From positions 1 through 9,550 of the forward strand of contig CAIPWS010000024.1 in assembly GCA_903868845.1 (NCBI GenBank): a stretch of 9,550 bases of DNA. The letters are read 5' to 3'. The stretch comes from an uncultured bacterium. Its GTDB lineage: Bacteria; Patescibacteriota; Minisyncoccia; Phycocordibacterales; PALSA-1337. The translations under genes and the position numbers were made by a program. Positions 5,122 through 9,550 of this stretch are shown here, one piece after another (position 1 is the stretch's first letter; each line of letters starts with the position of its first letter). Below the pieces are notes generated by a model. The model saw nothing but the letters and a program-made list of their open reading frames with translations. It did no database searches and was not told the origin of the DNA.

Positions 5122-6216
5122 ATGAAAAATAGAAATATCATATTTGTTTCGATTGCCATAATATTGGCCATATTTATAGGATTTGCTATATCGCAGGGCC
5201 GCGATACTGATACGAAAACAATTAAAATAGGTGCCATTTTACCTTTGACTGGCACACAAGCTTTCGCTGGAGAAGGTATGAAGAATGCCCTAGAAATGGC
5301 CTTGCACGATCTTCCCAACACGAAATATAAGTATGAACTAGTTATCGCCAACAACGCATTTGATGTGAAGTCATCCATAAGCGCCGCCCAAAAGCTTATC
5401 GATGTAGACAAAGTTTCAGCTATCATTGACGCTTATGCACCTATAGGCAATGCAGTATCACCGATAACAGAAAAAGCTCACATTGTGCATATTGGTGTAG
5501 CTTTTGACCCTAAAATTGCAGAAGGTGATTACAATTTCTTACTGTTTACGACACCGGATACTGCTGCACGTGCTTTTCTTGCAGAAATGCAGAAGCGAGG
5601 TTTGCACACACTCGGTATATTCAGGGTAAATAATCAGGGAATCTTCGCTGTCTATTCATCACTTGAAAGTCTGGCCAATCAATATGGTGTGACTATCGTC
5701 TCCGATCAAATGTTTCAACCAGGTGAGCGAGATTTCAAGAGTTTGATCGCCAAAAGTGCTCCAAGCAAGCCGGATCTATATGCTTTGTTGGCACTGTCGC
5801 CAGAACTTGAGATTTTGACTAGACAACTTCAAGACCAAGGTATTCACGACATATCATCAACTATATATTTCGAGCTAGCCAAGGACAAATCCGTGTTTGA
5901 AGGATTATGGTCTGTAGGCTATGGCGAGATTTCTCCAGACTTTGTTGCTAAATACAAGGCTAAATACAAGGCTAAATACAATCAAGACATTACGTTCGGT
6001 GTTCCAAATGTCTACGATGCATTTAACATACTTGTGCAGTCTGCCGAATCATATAGTGGCCCAGGAAAACCATCGTCAGAGTTTATTGCTAAGCAGATAC
6101 AGCGTGTCGGCGATTTCCAAGGCGTTCTTGGCAAGCTCCACGTAGATTCCGCTGGAATCATTGATACACCTGCATCTATAAAGATTGTGAAAGATGGGGT
6201 GTTGGTAGGAGTGTAA
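5122..6216 (+). CDS. Membrane-anchored substrate-binding protein S3
   Basis: A 364-residue type 1 solute-binding protein. The ATG at 5122 (MKNRNIIFVSIAIILAIFIG) is preferred: like its paralogues it places a few charged residues before the hydrophobic anchor (about 6-23) and lies about 24 nt after the predicted start site. An in-frame ATG at 5104 is only about 6 nt from it. The first lobe starts IKIGAILPLTGTQAFAGEGM. The protein has no cysteine at all, unlike S1, and the GGINGKKLE stretch of S1/S2 is replaced by LPNTKYKYELVIANNAFD, so it is more diverged. Near residue 276 it carries KYKAKYKAKY, caused by a 12-bp tandem duplication. It diverges from R3 and its stop is 6 bp from that of R4. The ligand is unknown and the binding pocket probably differs from S1. 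Confidence 0.88.
   Translation: MKNRNIIFVSIAIILAIFIGFAISQGRDTDTKTIKIGAILPLTGTQAFAGEGMKNALEMALHDLPNTKYKYELVIANNAFDVKSSISAAQKLIDVDKVSAIIDAYAPIGNAVSPITEKAHIVHIGVAFDPKIAEGDYNFLLFTTPDTAARAFLAEMQKRGLHTLGIFRVNNQGIFAVYSSLESLANQYGVTIVSDQMFQPGERDFKSLIAKSAPSKPDLYALLALSPELEILTRQLQDQGIHDISSTIYFELAKDKSVFEGLWSVGYGEISPDFVAKYKAKYKAKYNQDITFGVPNVYDAFNILVQSAESYSGPGKPSSEFIAKQIQRVGDFQGVLGKLHVDSAGIIDTPASIKIVKDGVLVGV
5947..5979 (+). repeat. In-frame 12-bp tandem repeat inside S3
   Basis: The unit GCTAAATACAAG occurs at 5947-5958 and 5959-5970, followed by 9 bases of a third copy, encoding AKYKAKYKAKY. S1 has one copy at the equivalent place (AKYKAKYGQ), so the extra copy looks like a slippage duplication in S3. The copies are identical at the nucleotide level, which suggests it is recent. 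Confidence 0.85.
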
Positions 6217-6222
6217 TATCAA

Positions 6223-6987
6223 CTATTTTGAAATATTCCACAACCCCATGAAGAAATCTATGTAACTCTTTGCAATTTTTGGACTTATGACGGTGAAACT
6301 AGCGATAGGATTACTAAACATGATTAGGCTCACTCGGTCTTCATACACCGAGATATTCAGTTCACCAGAGAAGCCGCTAGGTAAGAGGCGATAATTGAAA
6401 AGACGTCTTTCGTCCTTGTTGGTCTCAAGATATTTCTTTTGTTCGGCACTTCCTAGGTACATAACCTCGATATTCTTTTTTACTCTGATATATTCATACT
6501 CATTGAGAAAACGTCCCATTGTTTTGTGATATCCATCACCTGTTCCACCGAAAATATATACTTTTGAACCCGGGCTAACTGATTTGATCATCTCTAGTTC
6601 ATTGGTCACGAAAGTGTCGACGCCACGATATATTTCGAACTGCTGCATGTCTACAGGAAGTAGTTTTTTCTCAATCTGTTTGATGACATCATCTGCCAAG
6701 CGCTTCTTGTGTTCGAACATGGCTGATAGTTTGGATAACCCGTGGTTATAAAATTTCTTGCGACCTCTAACAATGGAGTGACCGATAAGACCTTTCTCCT
6801 CCAGAGAAGCTAAATTATCATAAACAAACTGACGGTGTAGTCCAGTTTCGGACACTATAGGGGATGCGCCGACTTCTCCCAAGGAAATCAGGGCCAAATA
6901 TATAGCTGATTCCTTAGGGTTAAGACCTAGGTTTTTCAAGGTTTCGACTATATCTTTTGTCTCTTTATTATCAAGAATTGTTGACAT
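6223..6987 (-). CDS. TrmB-like transcriptional regulator R4
   Basis: A 254-residue regulator and the most divergent of the four. Residues about 10-80 form the TrmB winged helix: VETLKNLGLNPKESAIYLAL, then SPIVSETGLHRQFVYDNLASLEEKG and the wing LIGHSIVRGRKKFY. A linker leads to a C-terminal domain starting FEIYRGVDTFVTNELEM, with VYIFGGTGDGYHK and ELNISVYEDRVSLIMFS, ending GLWNISK like R2. The recognition helix HRQFVYDN differs from PRP[ST]VYD of R2/R3, in parallel with a different inverted repeat upstream (7020-7056). It diverges from S4, its likely target, and abuts S3 with a 6-bp convergent gap. The ATG at 6987 has no Shine-Dalgarno. The effector is unknown. Confidence 0.87.
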   Translation of the reverse strand: MSTILDNKETKDIVETLKNLGLNPKESAIYLALISLGEVGASPIVSETGLHRQFVYDNLASLEEKGLIGHSIVRGRKKFYNHGLSKLSAMFEHKKRLADDVIKQIEKKLLPVDMQQFEIYRGVDTFVTNELEMIKSVSPGSKVYIFGGTGDGYHKTMGRFLNEYEYIRVKKNIEVMYLGSAEQKKYLETNKDERRLFNYRLLPSGFSGELNISVYEDRVSLIMFSNPIASFTVISPKIAKSYIDFFMGLWNISK

Positions 6988-7019
6988 ATGTGTAAAATGT
7001 GTTCTAGATTATGGGCTTA

Positions 7020-7056
7020 TTTGTCAGTATTATTGTCATCATAAACTACTGACAAA
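7020..7056. promoter_or_regulatory. Proposed operator of cassette 4: 10-bp inverted repeat
   Basis: TTTGTCAGTA (7020-7029) and TACTGACAAA (7047-7056) are perfect 10-bp inverted arms with a 17-bp spacer. A further TTGTCA (7033-7038) and TGTCA (7061-7065) lie in and just after it. The right arm contains the -35 of S4 and overlaps the proposed -35 of R4. The arm centres are 27 bp apart, unlike the 18-bp repeats of cassettes 1-3. Binding by R4 is inferred. Confidence 0.6.
7026..7055 (-). promoter_or_regulatory. Possible promoter of R4
   Basis: On the minus strand TTGTCA (7055-7050), an 18-nt spacer and AATACT (7031-7026, 4 of 6) predict a start near 7019 and a leader of about 30 nt. The two hexamers fall on the two arms of the inverted repeat. 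The -10 is weak, so this is tentative. Confidence 0.35.
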
Positions 7057-7077
7057 GATATGTCAACGTGGTATTGT
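7049..7077 (+). promoter_or_regulatory. Predicted sigma70-like promoter of S4
   Basis: CTGACA (7049-7054), a 17-nt spacer and TATTGT (7072-7077) predict a start near 7084. The -10 overlaps an in-frame GTG at 7076, which excludes that codon as the start and supports the ATG at 7121. Confidence 0.6.
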
Positions 7078-7120
7078 GAATATATCCGAAAGGATGATTA
7101 TTACTAATATTATTAAATAT

Positions 7121-8215
7121 ATGAATATTACAAAAAATCTTTGGATAATAGGGGTGATTGTATTGATGATTGTAGTAGTTGTAGTCTTGGTTGTCAGAGG
7201 TACTGGCGCTCATAGCACCGAGAAATCTACTAAGACAATAAAGATCGGTGCGATAGTATCTCTTTCTGGAGCCGCTTCGACTAACGGAGAAGATATCAAG
7301 AAAGGAATGGATTTGGCTCAGAGTGATCTAGCCAAGCAAGGCATAAATGTGGAGATAGACTATCAAGACGACGCGACAAATCCGAAGGATAGTGTAAGTG
7401 CTGCTCAAAAGATGTTGGCGACAGATAAACCCGATGTCTTCGTTGGACCGATCTGGAGTTTCCTTATAGATGCTGCAAATCCGATAGAGAGCCAAGCAAA
7501 GATAGTTACTTATTCACCTTGCTCAACATCTGAATATATAAATTCGAAGAGTGATTATCTATTCAATGGATACATAAAGAATTCCTTGAAAGAATTACCA
7601 GCCACAGAGTGGTTGAAATCGATGAATGCCAAGAAAGTCGCAATTATTGCAAGTCAGGATAGTTGGGGAGATAGTCATATGGAAGCATATTCACAAGCTG
7701 TGACCGATGCGAATGCTACGCTTGTTTTAACCGAAAGAGTACCATTTGGTAGCGAGATGAATTCATTACCAACAATCTTACTGAAGGCGAAATCAGCTGG
7801 TGCAGACGCAATATTGTGGACCGGTTACGATGACGGAGCAGCAGTGTTCCTAAAAAAGATGCATGAGCTTGGACTAAATATTCCAGTACTTGGCACAGAC
7901 GCATTCAAGACGGTGATTTCCAATGGGAATGTTCATCTTACAGCGCAAGATAAAATCTATGTCTTCGATACTGAGAGGAGTAATGAGTTCGATGCCAAGT
8001 TTAGTAAAGCGTATGGTGTTACTCCTGGTGAATGTGCAAATACAGCATATGATGGAGTTATGATTATCGCTGACGCGGTGCAGAATTCTAAAGATGGTAA
8101 CATCCAAGACTACATGAGAAACAATGTGAACTACTCTGGGTACGCGCACACATATAAATTTGATCAGAATGGAGATATCAAAGGTGGTCAGTGGATTGTG
8201 AGAGAACTTAAATAG
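7121..8215 (+). CDS. Membrane-anchored substrate-binding protein S4
   Basis: A 364-residue type 1 solute-binding protein, started at the ATG at 7121 (MNITKNLWIIGVIVLMIVVV) because this places the anchor (about 7-25) where the paralogues have it. An in-frame GTG at 7076 falls in the promoter -10. The ATG at 7094 has purines touching it (GAAAGG with no spacing) and cannot be fully excluded. The first lobe begins IKIGAIVSLSGAASTNGEDI; then DDATNPKDSVSAAQKML and VFVGPIWSFLIDAANPI. It lacks the S1-type cysteine pair; single cysteines occur in YSPCST and GECANT. The second lobe shows VAIIASQDSWGDSHMEAY, ADAILWTGYDDGA and the hinge segment NTAYDGVMIIADAV. It diverges from R4 and is followed by a hairpin terminator at 8221. 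The ligand is unknown. Confidence 0.88.
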   Translation: MNITKNLWIIGVIVLMIVVVVVLVVRGTGAHSTEKSTKTIKIGAIVSLSGAASTNGEDIKKGMDLAQSDLAKQGINVEIDYQDDATNPKDSVSAAQKMLATDKPDVFVGPIWSFLIDAANPIESQAKIVTYSPCSTSEYINSKSDYLFNGYIKNSLKELPATEWLKSMNAKKVAIIASQDSWGDSHMEAYSQAVTDANATLVLTERVPFGSEMNSLPTILLKAKSAGADAILWTGYDDGAAVFLKKMHELGLNIPVLGTDAFKTVISNGNVHLTAQDKIYVFDTERSNEFDAKFSKAYGVTPGECANTAYDGVMIIADAVQNSKDGNIQDYMRNNVNYSGYAHTYKFDQNGDIKGGQWIVRELK

Positions 8216-8220
8216 ATCAC

Positions 8221-8253
8221 AACAAAAAACCGCCTCTATGGCGGTCTTTTGTT
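8221..8253. terminator. Bidirectional intrinsic terminator between S4 and HU
   Basis: ACCGCC (8229-8234), loop TCTAT and GGCGGT (8240-8245) form a GC-rich stem. It is extended, after one mismatch, by AACAAAA (8221-8227) pairing with TTTTGTT (8247-8253). The plus strand ends in CTTTTGTT for S4. The minus strand has a run of T directly after the stem, so it also serves HU transcripts. Confidence 0.85.
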
Positions 8254-8329
8254 CGATAGTAGTATGATCAAATGAACCGTCGAAAGCTCTTTTGGTCTTA
8301 CTTTAGACTTGCGTCTTTCAACTTGAAAC

Positions 8330-8602
8330 TTATTTTACTGCGTCCTTGAGGGCCTTTGCGGCGCGGAACTTTGGAACCTTCATAGCTGGGACGTTGATAG
8401 ACTCACCAGTACGAGGGTTACGTGCCTGACGTGCTGCACGCTGCTTGACGGAGAAGATACCGAGACCAGCGATAGATACCTCTTCACCCTTCTTGAGTGA
8501 ATCGATGATGCTGTTGATGACTGTCTCAACGGCTTGTTCGGCCTGGACCTTTGTTCCTCCGAGGATTCCGTGAACTGCTTCTGTGATAGCTGCTTTGTTC
8601 AT
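8330..8602 (-). CDS. HU-family nucleoid DNA-binding protein
   Basis: A 90-residue protein of standard HU/IHF length. It begins MNKAAITEAVHGILGG, has the dimerisation core with VSIAGLGIFSV (42-52), the DNA-embracing arm with RNPRTGE (61-67) including the intercalating proline P63, and the C-terminal helix FRAAKALKDAVK. HU bends and compacts DNA without strong sequence preference and can assist repressor loops. It lies beyond the regulator/binding-protein array, separated from S4 by a terminator, and diverges from the 8809 gene. The start has an AT-rich upstream region with no Shine-Dalgarno, after a leader of about 78 nt. Homodimeric HU is likelier than IHF since only one copy is seen, but the two cannot be told apart with certainty from sequence alone. 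Confidence 0.95.
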   Translation of the reverse strand: MNKAAITEAVHGILGGTKVQAEQAVETVINSIIDSLKKGEEVSIAGLGIFSVKQRAARQARNPRTGESINVPAMKVPKFRAAKALKDAVK

Positions 8603-8642
8603 ATTTGTTTTATTAATTTTTTATAATGGTCTCGGTCGTTAT

Positions 8643-8658
8643 TCCGCTGACTTGCGGA
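8643..8658 (-). promoter_or_regulatory. Hairpin in the HU mRNA leader
   Basis: TCCGC and GCGGA pair in a perfect 5-bp GC-rich stem with a 6-nt loop, about 40 nt before the HU start codon. Next to it (8658-8672) is the near-palindrome AGCT-AGATCG-AGCT. There is no U-run, so it is not a terminator. It may affect mRNA stability or translation. Confidence 0.4.
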
Positions 8659-8687
8659 GCTAGATCGAGCTAACTAACTGTGTATAC

Positions 8688-8715
8688 ATTATATAGTAAG
8701 CCATTTATTAGGCAA
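8688..8715 (-). promoter_or_regulatory. Predicted promoter of HU
   Basis: On the minus strand TTGCCT (8715-8710), a 16-nt spacer and a perfect TATAAT (8693-8688) predict a start near 8681 and a leader of about 78 nt. Confidence 0.55.
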
Positions 8716-8739
8716 TAGACTGTATATGTACCAGTAAAT

Positions 8740-8769
8740 TTGACAAACAACACCTAGTCGTGCCATGAT
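8740..8769 (+). promoter_or_regulatory. Predicted promoter of the 8809 gene
   Basis: A perfect TTGACA (8740-8745), an 18-nt spacer and CATGAT (8764-8769), preceded by the extended -10 dinucleotide TG at 8761-8762, predict a start near 8776 and a leader of about 33 nt. Confidence 0.5.
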
Positions 8770-8797
8770 TTGGCCTGAACAGAGGAATTTTAACCCC

Positions 8798-8807
8798 GGA
8801 GGTGATC
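8798..8807 (+). promoter_or_regulatory. Near-perfect Shine-Dalgarno that fixes a TTG start
   Basis: GGAGGTGATC matches the complement of the 16S rRNA 3' end over ten bases. Its GGAGG core lies 6 nt before TTG at 8809. The ATG at 8813 is in another frame and reaches a stop after five codons, so TTG is the start. Confidence 0.85.
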
Positions 8808-8808
8808 T

Positions 8809-9303
8809 TTGAATGCTGAGGAAACAGTAATAATTGTGCTGATTTGGTTTTTCGTAGTGATAATGGGGACGTTTTTGGTTATTCGTTTCGAGGACCAGTT
8901 TACAGATTTCGTCGGTTGGTTCTATGATGCGTGGGATGATCATGTTGAGAATGCACGCACCCAGTATATGGCGTCCTCAATGCATGCGAAGGATTTGGCG
9001 TCACAGCTCGCCTTTCATGGTGCAGCCTGGGTAGTCAACACCAAAGATGTACAGGAAGGGCATTTGTACTATGCGTCCTTTGTGTTTAGGGAAGAAGGTA
9101 TTGTCTACTACATTTCAAAGAGGGATAAGAAGTGTACGTTTGCAATATCCTACAGCTTGGAGAGTGAGAAGTTTGCCAACAAAGTGGCCAAAGCTCTGAC
9201 CAAGATGTGGGGAATTGAGGTCGATCTCATCTACCGTGATCCTCAAAAACCGAAAATCGTGAAACTGACCACTTACAAGGTCATGTATGCTGAACGTGTC
9301 TGA
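8809..9303 (+). CDS. Uncharacterised membrane-anchored protein, 164 residues
   Basis: I do not recognise the family. Residues about 6-25 form one strongly hydrophobic helix (TVIIVLIWFFVVIMGTFLVI), followed by an acidic and aromatic stretch (FEDQFTDFVGWFYDAWDDHV, 27-46). The remaining part, to residue 164, is soluble, with an alternating pattern suggesting a small alpha/beta domain (HLYYASFVFREEGIVYYIS, KCTFAISYSLESEKFANKV, IEVDLIYRD). Two acidic residues precede the helix and no cleavage site is evident, so topology is uncertain. It starts at TTG behind a near-perfect Shine-Dalgarno, the only clear one in the window, and ends TGA-TAA ahead of a strong terminator. It is monocistronic and diverges from HU. 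It is a credible expressed gene because promoter, ribosome site and terminator are all present; function unknown. Confidence 0.85.
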   Translation: MNAEETVIIVLIWFFVVIMGTFLVIRFEDQFTDFVGWFYDAWDDHVENARTQYMASSMHAKDLASQLAFHGAAWVVNTKDVQEGHLYYASFVFREEGIVYYISKRDKKCTFAISYSLESEKFANKVAKALTKMWGIEVDLIYRDPQKPKIVKLTTYKVMYAERV

Positions 9304-9316
9304 TAACCAGATGATT

Positions 9317-9330
9317 TGAGCGAAAGCTCA
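9317..9330 (+). other. GNRA-tetraloop hairpin in the 3' UTR
   Basis: TGAGC-GAAA-GCTCA is a perfect 5-bp stem closed by a GAAA tetraloop, between the stop codon and the terminator. Such a hairpin can stabilise mRNA ends; it has no U-run of its own. Confidence 0.5.
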
Positions 9331-9335
9331 GTCAC

Positions 9336-9367
9336 CAACCCCGAAACCAATCGGGGTTGAGTTTTTT
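9336..9367 (+). terminator. Strong intrinsic terminator of the 8809 gene
   Basis: CAACCCCGA (9336-9344) pairs perfectly with TCGGGGTTG (9351-9359) over the loop AACCAA, followed by AG and six T residues (9362-9367). The 9-bp GC-rich stem with U-run is a textbook rho-independent terminator. Confidence 0.93.
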
Positions 9368-9452
9368 ATGATCACTTATCATTTTTTAATTTAATGTCGG
9401 ATTTTATCATTACGAAATAAAATTTTAGCGCACGGAAGTTCCCAAGATTTAT

Positions 9453-9481
9453 TTGAGGCGTATAATTGTAATAATTATCAA
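9453..9481 (+). promoter_or_regulatory. Possible promoter of the right-edge gene
   Basis: TTGAGG (9453-9458), 17 nt and TATCAA (9476-9481) fit loosely. A perfect TATAAT also lies at 9461-9466 but without a good -35. Which is used cannot be decided. The rest of 9368-9497 is AT-rich and shows no gene. Confidence 0.3.
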
Positions 9482-9497
9482 TCTAATCTTTCATAAT

Positions 9498-9550
9498 ATG
9501 AATAAAGAATCAAAAAATGAGGAAAATCTATCTACTAAAGCAGTAGCAAT
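9498..9550 (+). CDS. Start of a further gene, cut by the window edge
   Basis: An ATG at 9498 opens a frame that runs to the window end without a stop and encodes MNKESKNEENLSTKAVA. The first residues are hydrophilic and charged, so no signal peptide is evident. It follows the terminator at 9336 and has AT-rich DNA without a Shine-Dalgarno in front, like most genes here. Seventeen codons are too few to name a family. Confidence 0.5.
   Translation, partial: MNKESKNEENLSTKAVA

Noticed and set aside
5947..5979. CRISPR-like or mobile-element repeat
   Set aside because: It is a contiguous 12-bp coding tandem repeat without spacers, explained by slippage.
7076..7120. Longer S4 start at GTG 7076
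   Set aside because: The GTG overlaps the predicted -10 TATTGT (7072-7077), and the extra residues precede the membrane anchor with no match in the paralogues; ATG 7121 gives the expected layout.
7716..8149. Minus-strand open frames inside S4
   Set aside because: They overlap a recognised binding protein and have no family features or upstream signals.
8299..8328. Second terminator directly after HU
   Set aside because: Only a 4-bp GTCT/AGAC stem and the loopless palindrome TTTCAACTTGAAA are present; the strong hairpin at 8221-8253 explains termination better.
8689..8943. Minus-strand frame between HU and the 8809 gene
   Set aside because: It covers the promoter and Shine-Dalgarno of the 8809 gene and the HU promoter; the peptide has no recognisable feature.

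Overview
The window looks like a chromosomal segment of a bacterium with modest GC content, most likely a Patescibacteria/CPR member such as a Parcubacteria-type lineage. This is an inference from three things: stand-alone branched-chain-amino-acid-type substrate-binding proteins (SBPs) that have an N-terminal membrane anchor instead of a lipobox; several TrmB-like regulators of about 250-270 residues, a style common in that group; and sigma70-like promoters followed by AT-rich leaders with no Shine-Dalgarno (SD) sequence. TGA is used as a stop (e.g. 2201-2203 and 9301-9303), which argues against the recoded Gracilibacteria/Absconditabacteria.

Positions 1-8215 hold one repeated design: a TrmB-like winged-helix regulator on the minus strand, divergent from an extracytoplasmic type 1 periplasmic-binding protein on the plus strand. 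It occurs four times: R1 (1-212, cut by the window edge)/S1 (369-1493), R2 (2201-2956)/S2 (3089-4231), R3 (4247-5059)/S3 (5122-6216) and R4 (6223-6987)/S4 (7121-8215). No permease or ATPase gene is present. The only other gene in the array is a metallophosphoesterase (1521-2204) overlapping the end of R2 by 4 nt, so it is probably co-expressed with R2. Neighbouring cassettes are convergent and almost touch (gaps of 6-27 bp).

Each divergent gap carries sigma70-like promoters for both directions and an inverted repeat lying on them. In cassettes 1-3 the repeat has one geometry, 18 bp of the form TGTCR-N8-YGACA (288-305, 2976-2993, 5064-5081). Cassette 4 has a different, longer repeat, TTTGTCAGTA-N17-TACTGACAAA (7020-7056). 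The recognition helices differ in parallel: R2 and R3 share PRP[ST]VYD, R1 has KRTTVYP and R4 has HRQFVYD. The simplest reading is a duplicated and diverged set of regulator/binding-protein pairs, each controlling itself and its partner. Whether the SBPs feed a transporter encoded elsewhere or act as sensors cannot be told from here.

Positions 8216-9550 are different. A bidirectional terminator (8221-8253) ends the array. Then come an HU-family nucleoid protein on the minus strand with a structured leader, a divergent uncharacterised membrane-anchored 164-residue protein with a TTG start and a near-perfect SD followed by a strong terminator, and the first 17 codons of a further gene at the right edge. 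No tRNA, rRNA, CRISPR array, insertion sequence or phage gene was seen.
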